From Promethearchaeota archaeon (GTDB taxonomy: Archaea; Asgardarchaeota; Lokiarchaeia; Sigynarchaeales; SOKP01), in NCBI GenBank assembly GCA_004524425.1, contig SDNN01000028.1, positions 1-21,331 of the forward strand: a stretch of DNA of 21,331 nt, in the 5' to 3' direction. Positions 1 through 7,789 of the stretch are shown one piece after another. How positions within the stretch are numbered: position 1 is the first letter of the stretch; each line of letters begins with the position of its first letter. Both the position numbers and the translations under genes were made by a program. The notes below the pieces were generated by a model, which saw only the letters and a list, made by a program, of their open reading frames with translations, had not been told where the DNA came from and searched no databases.

Positions 1-288
1 AAGCACAACAAGAATTCGGTAATTGATATTTTAATAAAAATCTCCAAAAATGGAAAAAATGTAAAACTTGAATTCGTTGATAATGGAATTGGAATACCAG
101 ATTCCATGAAGGAGGTAATTTTTGAAAGAGAATTAAATAGGGATAAAAGTAAAGGAATTGGTTTAGGATTATTATTGATAAAAAGAATATTAGAACTTTA
201 TGATGGAGGGATTGAAGTTCACGATAAAGTTTCGGGTGATTATTCAAAAGGAAGCAATTTTACAATCTGGATACCGGAGGTGGCATAA
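1..288 (+). CDS. sensor histidine kinase, C-terminal ATPase part (5' truncated by window edge)
   Basis: The frame is open from base 1, so only the last 95 residues of the protein are present. They form the end of a HATPase_c (GHKL) domain: an N-box-like start (KHNKNSV), the G1 box DNGIGIPD, an F-box-like IFER and the G2 box KGIGLGLLLIK, then the final strands ending SNFTIWIPEVA. This domain binds ATP and phosphorylates the conserved His of the (unseen) dimerisation domain. The TAA stop at 286-288 lies one base before the ATG of the response regulator, and the last codons contain that gene's Shine-Dalgarno site, so the two are translationally coupled and probably cognate partners. Sensory domains cannot be judged because they lie outside the window. 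Confidence 0.93.
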   Translation, partial: KHNKNSVIDILIKISKNGKNVKLEFVDNGIGIPDSMKEVIFERELNRDKSKGIGLGLLLIKRILELYDGGIEVHDKVSGDYSKGSNFTIWIPEVA

Positions 289-289
289 A

Positions 290-670
290 ATGGCTAGCGT
301 TTTGATTGTTGAGGATGACATGTCATTACAAAGATTGTATGAAATGATATTAAAAACCTCTGGCTATCGTGTAATTGGAAAAGCAAATAACGGAGATGAA
401 GCGGTCAGATTATATAGAAATCATGCTAATGAATTAGACATTATTTTAATGGATCATAGAATGCCAATTAAGAATGGGATAGAAGCTACACGGGAAATTT
501 TAGGAATTAATAATCACACGAAGATTATTTTTACTAGCGCGGATAAAAGTGTGAAGAAACAAGCTTTGCTTTTAGGAGCGATTAGTTTTTTAGAAAAACC
601 CTTTAGTTTTGCTGATTTAGTAAAAGAAATTGAAAGAGTGTTAAAAGTTTCCAATTATTCCCTTCAATAA
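290..670 (+). CDS. single-domain response regulator (CheY-like receiver)
   Basis: A 126-residue protein made only of a receiver domain. It shows the acidic pair D9/D10, the phospho-acceptor D55 in ILMDHRMP, the switch residue S83 in FTSAD and K103 in FLEKPF, all at the usual spacings. No DNA-binding or enzymatic output domain follows, so it must act by protein contact or as a phosphorelay intermediate. I chose the ATG at 290 because GGAGGTGG at 276-283 sits at ideal spacing and the receiver fold begins at once (MASVLIVEDD); longer in-frame versions would run back into the kinase gene. It is coupled to the upstream histidine kinase, which probably phosphorylates it. The signal is unknown. Confidence 0.95.
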   Translation: MASVLIVEDDMSLQRLYEMILKTSGYRVIGKANNGDEAVRLYRNHANELDIILMDHRMPIKNGIEATREILGINNHTKIIFTSADKSVKKQALLLGAISFLEKPFSFADLVKEIERVLKVSNYSLQ

Positions 671-750
671 TTTGCTAAATTCCCTTAAAAATGATTTTTA
701 TGGAATTTGAAAAAATCAATTTGTCATCTTGTTTACTATATCTTTAAAAA

Positions 751-1746
751 ATGAATGAATTAGATAAGTTTAAAGGCACATTAATAGGATTGGCAATTGG
801 AGATACGCTTGGTCAGCCTTTTGAAGGAAAATTGAGAAAAATTATTCATTCAAAATTCGATAATTTTGAAACCTTCATTCAGAAGAATCGTAAAAAATTT
901 AAGACATATACAGATGACACGCAATTGACATTACATACCGCGAAAGCATTAATAAGAGGGAACGGTTTTAATATTAATAATTTTATTTCAGAATATGTAA
1001 AATGGTTGGATGATCCTCCTATTAATCCTGGTTATGGATGTATTTCTTCAGTAAAGAAATTAAAGTATGGAATTCCCTGGGAAAAGGCAGCTTCTAATTC
1101 TGGTGGAAATGGTGCTGCCATGAGAATAGCTCCTATTGGTCTCTTTTACAATAAACATTTGAAAGGCTTAGAATCTGCTGCAATGAAATCAAGTATTCTC
1201 ACCCATTCGCATCCTGCAGCAATAGCAGGGTCAATTATAATTGCACGAGCTATAGCTTATCTCGTTGAGAAAGACCTAAAAAATCCATTTTCATTGGAAG
1301 ATTTTTTTGAGGTGATCATTTCTTCAATTTCAGGGACTCAGGATGAGACATGGAATGAATTTATCGAACTTTTACAAAAATTAAAGGCTAATTTAGATTT
1401 ATCCATTGAGGCGGGGCTTATCAAATTTTCTCAAGCGGGGGTTAAATCGCCATATTTTATAGAAGATTATTTAGGTCAAGCTTTTGTTCATCCCTATGCA
1501 ATGAGTACAGTTTTGTGTTCTCTTTTCATATTTTTAAAAAACTTGAATTCTTTTAAAGATTGTATATATGAGTTAACGACTTCTGGGGGAGATACTGATA
1601 CCGTGGGAGCAATTGGCGGCAGTTTATCAGGAGCATATCATGGTTATAGCAAAATTCCACCAGACTTGGTTAAATTAGTTAAGAATTACAAAAATATTAA
1701 GAAGCTCTCAGAAGAGCTTTATGTAAGCTACAAGAAAACTTATTAA
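751..1746 (+). CDS. ADP-ribosylglycohydrolase family protein (DraG/ARH-like)
   Basis: A 331-residue protein that matches the ADP-ribosyl-hydrolase (DraG/ARH) family in length and motifs. The N-terminal KGTLIGLAIGDTLGQPFEG is the family signature; T54-D55-D56-T57-Q58 and G279-G280-D281-T282-D283-T284 are the two metal-binding motifs that hold the binuclear Mg/Mn centre, and NGAAMRIAPIG lies between them. Members remove ADP-ribose from Arg or Ser side chains, or act on related ADP-ribosyl compounds; the substrate here cannot be told from sequence. No Shine-Dalgarno site is evident before the ATG, and the leader is A/T-rich. No ADP-ribosyltransferase partner is seen nearby. It converges on the archaemetzincin gene with only 10 bases between the stops. 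Confidence 0.93.
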   Translation: MNELDKFKGTLIGLAIGDTLGQPFEGKLRKIIHSKFDNFETFIQKNRKKFKTYTDDTQLTLHTAKALIRGNGFNINNFISEYVKWLDDPPINPGYGCISSVKKLKYGIPWEKAASNSGGNGAAMRIAPIGLFYNKHLKGLESAAMKSSILTHSHPAAIAGSIIIARAIAYLVEKDLKNPFSLEDFFEVIISSISGTQDETWNEFIELLQKLKANLDLSIEAGLIKFSQAGVKSPYFIEDYLGQAFVHPYAMSTVLCSLFIFLKNLNSFKDCIYELTTSGGDTDTVGAIGGSLSGAYHGYSKIPPDLVKLVKNYKNIKKLSEELYVSYKKTY

Positions 1747-1756
1747 ATAATTAATC

Positions 1757-2332
1757 TTACAAGCTTCCAAAAAAGAAACTCAGTTTTTTTGAACAAGATT
1801 TACAGTATTTTACTGGTTTATCATCAGTTTCCCCTATATGTTTCGAAAACTGCATCACGCAATGGTTATTACAATGCCCTAAATTAAAAGTATGACCGAG
1901 TTCATGGATAGCTTCCTTTAATACCCTTAATTCACGAAGAGACTCATTTGGAGCTCTTCTATAAAAGTTTTCTTTTAATCTAGCTACAGAGATCATTGCC
2001 AAACCGTGATACTTATAAAAATCATTTTTAGGATATTTAGCTCTTCCAAATATGAAATTTAAGGTATCTACATATATATCCTCATCAATAACCCCTAAAG
2101 TGCGAAAGTGATTTTCTTTTTTCATCATGATATCAAGCAAATTAAATATATAAGAACCATCATATTGTTTTGAGATGGGATTATATGGAAAATCGACAAT
2201 AGGTATTTGTTTCTTTACTATTTTAACCGAATCTATATATTCTTTTAATACCCATTTCAAGTTCTTTTTCATTTTAATAAGAATACTTGCTTCGACGTCT
2301 CCTATTTTTTGGAGATATATTGCCTTTTTCAT
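1757..2332 (-). CDS. amzA: archaemetzincin family zinc metalloprotease
   Basis: A 191-residue protein with the full archaemetzincin signature: H143-E-L-G-H147 plus H153 (HExxHxxGxxH) to bind catalytic zinc with E144 as the base, then C154, C158 and the Met-turn M160, and C177-x-x-C180, which with the first Cys pair forms the family's structural second zinc site. The N-terminus (KKAIYLQKIGD) matches the usual family start. I chose the ATG at 2332, not the one 21 bases upstream at 2353, because GGAG lies five bases before it and the family-like sequence begins there. Archaemetzincins are assumed to be aminopeptidase-like or regulatory proteases; natural substrates are unknown. No signal peptide, so probably cytoplasmic. 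Confidence 0.93.
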   Translation of the reverse strand: MKKAIYLQKIGDVEASILIKMKKNLKWVLKEYIDSVKIVKKQIPIVDFPYNPISKQYDGSYIFNLLDIMMKKENHFRTLGVIDEDIYVDTLNFIFGRAKYPKNDFYKYHGLAMISVARLKENFYRRAPNESLRELRVLKEAIHELGHTFNLGHCNNHCVMQFSKHIGETDDKPVKYCKSCSKKLSFFFGSL

Positions 2333-2490
2333 GATGACTCCATCATAGAACATGAAATATCTATTTTATATTCTATATTTTTTAATTGTAAATCAGAATT
2401 ATTTTTTGCTAATTTGATCATTAAAAAAGAAAAATTGAAAAGAAAAAATTAATTCTTTTTATGAAAAGGCAATTTCAAACATGAAGTTCC

Positions 2491-2498
2491 TTTTTAAA
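2491..2498 (+). promoter_or_regulatory. TATA-like box of tRNA-Pro
   Basis: TTTTTAAA lies 25-32 bases before the first base of the tRNA, the distance expected for an archaeal TATA box. This is inferred from position and composition only; the surrounding sequence is also AT-rich. Confidence 0.4.
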
Positions 2499-2522
2499 CT
2501 CGTTTATCCTTTCATTATTGAT

Positions 2523-2596
2523 GGGAGGGTGGTCTAGCCTGGTATGATTCTTGGTTTGGGACCAAGGGGCCGGGGGTTCGAATCCCCCCTCTCCCA
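2523..2596 (+). tRNA. tRNA-Pro (anticodon TGG)
   Basis: A complete 74-base cloverleaf. The acceptor stem GGGAGGG pairs with CTCTCCC (one G-U). The anticodon stem CTTGG/CCAAG encloses the seven-base loop TTTGGGA, so the anticodon is TGG, which reads CCN proline codons. The T-arm is GGGGG-TTCGAAT-CCCCC. The discriminator is A at 2596, and no CCA is encoded, so it must be added after transcription. No intron interrupts the anticodon loop. Confidence 0.97.
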
Positions 2597-2662
2597 TCTT
2601 GATAATTTATTAATTTTAAACTTAACCAGGCTACATAAAGACACGAGAGAATAATTAAGCTG

Positions 2663-2950
2663 TTAAACATTCCCAATATCCAATAATTCCTCTTGGATGT
2701 AATTATCCAAGTTAAAATAAGTTTCAGGTATTAATTCATTGAGAGCAGAAATAAATGAGATCATGATGGCGGGATTTTTAGAGGTTATCATATAATATTT
2801 ATGAAACCTTCTTTTACTTGATACTTGGATATTTTCTTTGAAAAAATGAAACAGCTGTAATAGATCCTTTTCGAAAATTTTGTCTTTTTTAATCCAAGCA
2901 GCGATAATATTATTTGTTTTCTTCCTTTTTATGATTATTTTTAAAATCAT
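2663..2950 (-). CDS. hypothetical small basic protein
   Basis: A 95-residue protein that I do not recognise. It begins with a strongly basic, Ile-rich stretch (IIIKRKKTNNII) and contains a predicted helical middle (EKDLLQLFHFFKENIQ), ending acidic. There is no signal peptide, membrane segment, Cys pair or catalytic motif. It lies between the tRNA and a membrane-protein gene on the minus strand, with about 135 bases upstream of it and no clear Shine-Dalgarno site. In sequence this AT-rich a frame of 95 codons could arise by chance, so its reality is moderately uncertain. Confidence 0.5.
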   Translation of the reverse strand: MILKIIIKRKKTNNIIAAWIKKDKIFEKDLLQLFHFFKENIQVSSKRRFHKYYMITSKNPAIMISFISALNELIPETYFNLDNYIQEELLDIGNV

Positions 2951-3085
2951 GATATAATCTACTTAAAAATCCTTTGAGAATTACTATATTTTTCCAAGAA
3001 ATTATTTAAACAATTATTATTTTAACAAAAAATTAAGGAGCTAGTTAGATTTAGTCTTTAAACTTTATATTAAAATAAAAAAAAA

Positions 3086-3637
3086 TTAGGAAGATTTTCT
3101 TTTAATTAAATAAATAATGGCAGCAACTATTATCCAGATAAACATTGTTATGATCAAGATAAATTTAACGAGAGCGAAGCAACTATGAGTCACCGCCCAA
3201 ATATCTGGAAACCCTCGGGGATCAGAAATCATTAACACGATAAAGAAATTTTCCGTGGCGTCGCATAAAGCTCCAGCAATTCCAAAAACCGCTGCAAAAT
3301 ATCCAGTCTTCCTCCATCCGCTATTGTCTTCAAATTTTCGTGCTACAAATAGAGATAATGAGAAATATAAAGTTCCATAACCAACCATGTATCCATAATC
3401 CAGAAGTGTCCATATCAAGTAATAATATAATTCTTCAGCATTCATCGTGCGAAAGTGTGATTTAATGACGGCTCCACTAAATGAGAGCTGACTTTCAATA
3501 AACAGGACTGGATAATTTGACAAGTCATAATAATAGTTCATTAGTACTAAAAAAAAGATTCCAATTATAATACCTGATATTATTAAAATTTTTAGTGCCT
3601 TCTGTGAAGGCCACTCAGATAATTTTTCTAAAACCAT
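3086..3637 (-). CDS. uncharacterised four-helix integral membrane protein
   Basis: A 183-residue protein with four hydrophobic segments at roughly 17-37, 75-100, 112-138 and 152-178, basic at the C-terminus (LIKRKSS). Two features stand out: a LLDYGYMVGYG turn in the second segment and a GALCDATENFF motif in the third, where Asp and Glu-Asn sit inside the membrane. A D..EN pattern of this kind recurs in a widespread family of small four-TM proteins of unknown function, which I recall but cannot name. The loop between segments 1 and 2 (about residues 38-74) is probably extracytoplasmic. The neighbouring upstream gene on the same strand is another membrane protein, about 150 bases away. Confidence 0.8.
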   Translation of the reverse strand: MVLEKLSEWPSQKALKILIISGIIIGIFFLVLMNYYYDLSNYPVLFIESQLSFSGAVIKSHFRTMNAEELYYYLIWTLLDYGYMVGYGTLYFSLSLFVARKFEDNSGWRKTGYFAAVFGIAGALCDATENFFIVLMISDPRGFPDIWAVTHSCFALVKFILIITMFIWIIVAAIIYLIKRKSS

Positions 3638-3790
3638 TTTTTTTACCTTTTCAATTTATTTCAAATTATATCATGGAATTTATCTAAAAAATTCCTAATT
3701 TAAAATTAGATTTTTGTTTTTTTATATATTGATAATTTTAATTATTAAAATTCTCATGAGTAAGAAAAAAGAATATATAAAATAGAGTTA

Positions 3791-4984
3791 TTAGACTGGT
3801 TTACTTCTCCTTTTAGTACCGAAAGTAGTGCTAAAATACATCTTTTTAAGGCCTTTTATTGAAGCCTTAGACAAGTCTCTCTTTCTCTTTTCAATCATCA
3901 AAGTTAACATCATGCTTGCTACCCCTATTAATGTTTTTAAAGCAATTTTAGCTTTATATTTATTGTAGAGTAGTCTGAGAAAAAGTCCAATAAAGATAAA
4001 GACCGGGAGAAAAAAGAACCAAAAATTTATCGCATTTAATTGCTGATGTAATGGAATGAAAAATAATAAATAATGTATTAAGTAGATTGTTAAAGAATAA
4101 TAGGAAAAATAGAAAAGAAATCTATAGCTCTTTTCCGTTTTTATATATTCTTCAACATATATACCTGATGAAAAAAGCACTAACTGAATTCCACATGAAA
4201 AAATCGCCCAGTAAAAATTAGTAGGATGAATTAAAACCTTTTCATCATAATTAGGATACCAGACCCACAATCCACAGAAAATGAGAACAAATCCTATTAT
4301 TAATGAAGGAATTAGAAGTTGATTTTTAATTTCACTCTTTCTTTCGATAGGATTTTTAGTATTACTTACTTCAAATAGTATATCTCCCACAACAGTGCCA
4401 TAAAGAAGAAAGGGAAAAAATCCTAAAATTACGTCTTGATCAGGAGAATGATATAACACATGAAATAAAATGCCTAAATAATTTAATTGTCCAGCGTAAA
4501 TGGCTAAAAGTGAGAATAATAGATGATTTAAAACCCAGCAAATTCCTGAAATGCAAATCCTGGTGATTTTAGATGTATTTAATAATGGAACGGTTAATAA
4601 TAAGGATATTCCTATAGTAAATAAGATGAACCATGTCCATATATATAAAGGATTCATTAATGCGATGGCGATACAGGTATTGAAGATTAAACCAATTAGG
4701 ACGATCATTAATGCTCGAAAAATAAATCCGTTTTTCACCATTTCTTTTGTAAATATATCTGACTTTTCAGCCATAATCATTGCTTTTCTATATGAAATTA
4801 TGCTGCTTATTCCGCTTACGAATAGAAAACCCGCAGCTCCAACCCATGAACATGCAAAAATTATAAGATACCATAACCAGCGGCTTTCGGGTTGAATCCA
4901 CCAGTCCATGAGATGACCGCCAATCATGTAAAACATGGCAAGTCCACGGAATATATCAATGGTCTTAAATCTTTTAGGCTTCAT
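3791..4984 (-). CDS. multi-pass membrane acyltransferase-like protein (DUF1624/HGSNAT-like)
   Basis: A 397-residue protein with about ten hydrophobic segments. The N-terminus, basic and then T8-I-D-I-F-R13-G-L followed by the membrane-embedded GGH24, is the hallmark of the DUF1624 / heparan-alpha-glucosaminide N-acetyltransferase superfamily and the wider acyltransferase-3 group. GAAGFLFVSGISS in the second segment also fits (family pattern: FxFxSG). Such proteins move an acyl group from acyl-CoA across the membrane to a glycan or lipid acceptor; the acceptor is unknown here. The C-terminal tail after the last segment is strongly basic (KKMYFSTTFGTKRRSKPV) and would face the cytoplasm. A role in modifying surface polysaccharide or lipid is an inference. 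Confidence 0.78.
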   Translation of the reverse strand: MKPKRFKTIDIFRGLAMFYMIGGHLMDWWIQPESRWLWYLIIFACSWVGAAGFLFVSGISSIISYRKAMIMAEKSDIFTKEMVKNGFIFRALMIVLIGLIFNTCIAIALMNPLYIWTWFILFTIGISLLLTVPLLNTSKITRICISGICWVLNHLLFSLLAIYAGQLNYLGILFHVLYHSPDQDVILGFFPFLLYGTVVGDILFEVSNTKNPIERKSEIKNQLLIPSLIIGFVLIFCGLWVWYPNYDEKVLIHPTNFYWAIFSCGIQLVLFSSGIYVEEYIKTEKSYRFLFYFSYYSLTIYLIHYLLFFIPLHQQLNAINFWFFFLPVFIFIGLFLRLLYNKYKAKIALKTLIGVASMMLTLMIEKRKRDLSKASIKGLKKMYFSTTFGTKRRSKPV

Positions 4985-5178
4985 GCTGTTTGCTGATATT
5001 TCATTTAAAGTGTATTTTTATAAATCATTTTTCTAAAATAAGAATCCATGATTTATTTTCCCCTTTATACAGGGAAAAAAAAATTAATAATGTGATAAAA
5101 AAAATGATATTTCATAGTTAATATTTTTTATCCCTATTCAATATGATTAAAATTAAAAGTAGAAACCTGAAAATTTTA

Positions 5179-6186
5179 TTAGCTTAATTGCTTTTTCATT
5201 GCTTTTGTAATTTTATCAGTCTTTTTGTCCTTTATCCAATATCGTATTTTTTGAGACCTCAGTAAACTTTGAATTTTATCATTCAACTCATTCAATTTCT
5301 TTTTATCCTGTTCTGATAATTGAGGTACTTCTTCCATGAGTTTCTCTTTAACTTTCTCAACTTCTTGTTCGATGAGTGGAATGTTTATCGGTTCTTTACC
5401 TTTTATGAGTCGTTTTCTTAAGATCTCCTTTATATTTTTGATCCAGCCTTCGATCCAGGGAAAATTTCCTTTCTTTAACGGATCTTTTATTTCAACATTT
5501 TCACGGTCGACTATAATTAAATCATCTGGACATGAATTCTCGCATGCCCCGCAATAAAAACAAGCATCTTCATCGCAAGCAATTTTTCCATATTTCAAAA
5601 CGTCTTCAGCACTCTCAGGAATAAAGAAAGATTCAGTTGGACAAATATTCACGCACGCCTTACAACCTTGCGGATCACATTTCCATAACATGTTTTTCTT
5701 GATTATTACCTCACCTTCGATTGGTGAGGCGATATGGAAGCATTTTGTAGGACATTCTTTTTGTATCTTGAAATAGTCTTTTACGTTATTTCTATCCCTC
5801 ACTTTTAAACATAATTGACAGATTTCATTGTTGGAATCTTCAATACATTTTTCTTCTTCGATTTCATAGAATTTTCCGACGGAGGGAAACTCATTAAGGT
5901 CAATTTTGCCTTCTGGTTTGATATTCTCGTGGAATGCATCATTCGGACAGACGATGGCACATAGCATGCAATAGCAACATTTCTCATGATCGATTAATAT
6001 TTTGGGATTGGACTCGTCAAGTATTTCTTGTGCTATTTCAGGAATGGGGCCTAATTCTATGGCATCCACAGGACATACTAATTTACAAAGACTACATCCA
6101 ATGCATTTTTTTATATCATAGACTAATTCTTTATCAACGTCTTGATAATGCCAATTCAAGATTAGTTGTTCTGGAGTAATCTCCAT
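5179..6186 (-). CDS. polyferredoxin (FwdF-like), 4Fe-4S electron carrier
   Basis: A 335-residue soluble iron-sulfur protein. Four [4Fe-4S] sites are visible: C28/C31/C34/C38, C70/C73/C76/C80, C170/C175/C178/C182 (with a widened CxxxxC) and C209/C212/C215/C219. Between them C114, C123, C126, C145 and C149 form an irregular fifth set. The segment AIELGPIPEIA between sites 1 and 2 is typical of FwdF/FmdF, the polyferredoxin subunit of formylmethanofuran dehydrogenase, but no fwd/fmd, hdr or hydrogenase gene is adjacent. The last 95 residues are a charged Lys/Glu-rich helical tail with no cysteines. The upstream frame stays open for 22 codons without any ATG, GTG or TTG, so 6186 is the start. Likely role: passing electrons between redox complexes in the cytoplasm. 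Confidence 0.88.
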   Translation of the reverse strand: MEITPEQLILNWHYQDVDKELVYDIKKCIGCSLCKLVCPVDAIELGPIPEIAQEILDESNPKILIDHEKCCYCMLCAIVCPNDAFHENIKPEGKIDLNEFPSVGKFYEIEEEKCIEDSNNEICQLCLKVRDRNNVKDYFKIQKECPTKCFHIASPIEGEVIIKKNMLWKCDPQGCKACVNICPTESFFIPESAEDVLKYGKIACDEDACFYCGACENSCPDDLIIVDRENVEIKDPLKKGNFPWIEGWIKNIKEILRKRLIKGKEPINIPLIEQEVEKVKEKLMEEVPQLSEQDKKKLNELNDKIQSLLRSQKIRYWIKDKKTDKITKAMKKQLS

Positions 6187-6434
6187 TTTTTTTTTAATTT
6201 CCTCTTCTTGAATATTGTCTTCAGTAGTATCTGATATTTTTATTCTACCGTTTTAAATTTTTTTCTCTATATTATTTTAGAAATGTCTTTTTTAAATAAT
6301 TTTAACTGTTAAGAATTAGAAATAAAATAGATATATTTTATATCTCAGAGCAATACTCTTATTTATCTTTTTCTTAAATATTAAATATTGTTCTTATTGA
6401 TTAATTTTAATGTCTCAGAAAAATAGATTAGCAC

Positions 6435-6800
6435 ATGATTGAAAAAAAGTCGAAAAAAAGGTATGAATATTTTGATGGTAGTGGTAATAGATATATTATC
6501 AAAAAGGGGGAGAGAATAATTTTAGAGTATATTCCAATTAAACCTCAGCATAGTTCTAGCGGTGTTTACAATGGTGGAGACTACATAAAAAAAGAGATGA
6601 AAAACCATGAATGGAAAAATCTCATATCAATAATTAAAAAAGCTATTAAAAAAGAAGAAGTTCATATCAAAAATAGGATTAAGAAATCAGGGATGATAAT
6701 AGTTAAAGGAAAAGAGAATAAAAAAACGTATATTATAGGACCAAATACAGAAGAATTGTTCGAAATAAACAATTTACTGCAAGTTCTTATCAAAAATTAA
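6435..6800 (+). CDS. conserved-looking small protein, function unknown
   Basis: A 121-residue protein. The first 50 residues look beta-rich (RYEYFDGSGNRYIIKKG ... ILEYIPIKP) and end in a distinctive HSSSGVYNGGDY motif; the rest is a Lys-rich helix (NLISIIKKAIKKEEVHIKNR) followed by two short strands. I believe similar small proteins with a DGxGNxY start and an SSSGxYxGG motif occur in bacteria too, but know no function. There is no signal peptide or membrane segment. It stands alone with about 250 bases of non-coding DNA upstream and converges on the OB-like gene. Confidence 0.68.
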   Translation: MIEKKSKKRYEYFDGSGNRYIIKKGERIILEYIPIKPQHSSSGVYNGGDYIKKEMKNHEWKNLISIIKKAIKKEEVHIKNRIKKSGMIIVKGKENKKTYIIGPNTEELFEINNLLQVLIKN

Positions 6801-6859
6801 TAGTTTCCTAGATGTAAGAAATTAGTAGGATTAATTTTTATAAAAGATAATACAGTCAA

Positions 6860-7144
6860 TTAATCATTAATAGAATATTCCGCATTTTCTAAAACCAATT
6901 GATTTCCGAACGCTCCGGTACTTATAGCACCATCCTCATCGACATGAGGATCGGGAATGAATTTTTCTTTTTTGAGCAATCCGCTTGCTGAAATGTGCTT
7001 ATCTAAAAGCTCTGAAGACCAAAATGCAAGATGTTTGATATATATTACATCCTTGTTATCCGTGATTATTACAGCTCCACCTTTAGCATTTTTAGCAGTA
7101 CCCGCTAACTCAACCTTCCGACCTATTAAATTTTCTATTTCCAT
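6860..7144 (-). CDS. small OB-fold-like conserved hypothetical protein
   Basis: A 94-residue protein. The pattern LIGRKVELAGTAKNAKGGAVIITD, then VIYIKHLAFWSSELLDKHISASGLLKKEK, reads as the five strands of a small OB-like barrel (G-K-x-V-x-L-x-G-x-A-x-N-A-K-x-G-A). The C-terminal part carries DPHVDEDGAISTGAFGNQLVLENAEY, a segment I associate with small conserved proteins of the same type in bacteria. Partner and function are unknown; nucleic-acid or ligand binding is possible from the fold but not shown. The frame can be extended to a TTG at 7153, but I prefer the ATG at 7144 since MEIENLIG is the natural beginning of the first strand. Confidence 0.72.
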   Translation of the reverse strand: MEIENLIGRKVELAGTAKNAKGGAVIITDNKDVIYIKHLAFWSSELLDKHISASGLLKKEKFIPDPHVDEDGAISTGAFGNQLVLENAEYSIND

Positions 7145-7217
7145 TTTGCTCAATTTTAATTAGCGACTTTGAATTCTATTATATATATACTATTATCAAT
7201 AGAAAAAAAGAAAATAA

Positions 7218-7613
7218 TTAAACTTTCCAGATACCAAGAATTATTCCTATAATCATTAATGCTACAATGTGATATCCAATGTCAAAGATGAAAGCTATAA
7301 CGCTCTTTTGTTCAAATAAGACATCATATAGGTCCACCGTGAAGATGAATCCAACCCCGATGAGCAAACCAACCAAAAAACCTGTAAAGGCATCGTAAGT
7401 ACCTATTAATTCTAATAAGAACGCTAAAATGCTTGTCGCAATTATAGCAGTTATAAGACTTCCAAGTCCTTGTTTCAGGTCTGGTCCCAAGTCTTCTAAA
7501 TTTTTTCCTAAAGCTTCACTCCATTTTTTACCGAATACTTTTGGAGAAAACCAAATGGCTCCTAATACCCAATAAATAATAACACATACGATGATTGCGA
7601 AAAGATTTATCAT
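7218..7613 (-). CDS. DUF1761-like integral membrane protein
   Basis: A 131-residue protein with four hydrophobic segments. The N-terminal pattern, a first membrane helix followed by GAIWFSPKVFGKKWSEALG, is characteristic of DUF1761 proteins (consensus GxxWYSPxLFGKxWxxxxG), as is the length. A second conserved-looking pair of helices follows (GFLVGLLIGVGF and DVLFEQKSVIAFIFDIGYHI). The family has no established function. Start choice: an in-frame ATG also exists at 7631, but the ATG at 7613 has GGAG nine bases before it and matches the family start (MINLFAIIVC). Confidence 0.8.
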   Translation of the reverse strand: MINLFAIIVCVIIYWVLGAIWFSPKVFGKKWSEALGKNLEDLGPDLKQGLGSLITAIIATSILAFLLELIGTYDAFTGFLVGLLIGVGFIFTVDLYDVLFEQKSVIAFIFDIGYHIVALMIIGIILGIWKV

Positions 7614-7710
7614 TTCTTTATACTCCAACATTAAATTGTGTTTTTATGATTATAGTATATCTCAGTTTTTGAATTTAATACTTATGTATTATTAAATAGT
7701 CAAATATAAC

Positions 7711-7729
7711 CATGAAATAAGGTTTCATG
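7711..7729. repeat. perfect 7-bp hairpin
   Basis: CATGAAA (7711-7717) and TTTCATG (7723-7729) are perfect inverted copies around a five-base loop. The site is about 60 bases past the stop of the longin-like gene and about 100 bases upstream of the DUF1761-like gene, both on the minus strand. It may be a transcript-end structure or an operator for the downstream gene. TTTCATGATCATT, which includes its right arm, recurs exactly at 21101-21113 near the right edge. Confidence 0.4.
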
Positions 7730-7789
7730 ATCATTAGAACTATATTTTAGGAGTTAGAATAATAATTTATTAAAAACGATTTTTCTCAC

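Noticed and set aside
751..2332. ADP-ribosylglycohydrolase and archaemetzincin as a two-gene defence or toxin-antitoxin module
   Set aside because: The genes converge and do not share a transcript, no ADP-ribosyltransferase toxin is present, and both families are common housekeeping-type genes in archaea.
4551..4895. Plus-strand 114-codon reading frame
   Set aside because: It lies wholly inside the membrane acyltransferase-like gene on the other strand, and its product has no recognisable pattern.
6187..6252. N-terminal extension of the polyferredoxin (acidic EDNIQEEEIKKK)
   Set aside because: The frame is open for 22 codons but holds no ATG, GTG or TTG start, and the first Cys motif lies at the normal distance from the chosen ATG.
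7614..7631. Upstream start of the DUF1761-like gene (adding MLEYKE)
   Set aside because: The Shine-Dalgarno-like GGAG falls inside this stretch and serves the ATG at 7613, where the family normally begins.
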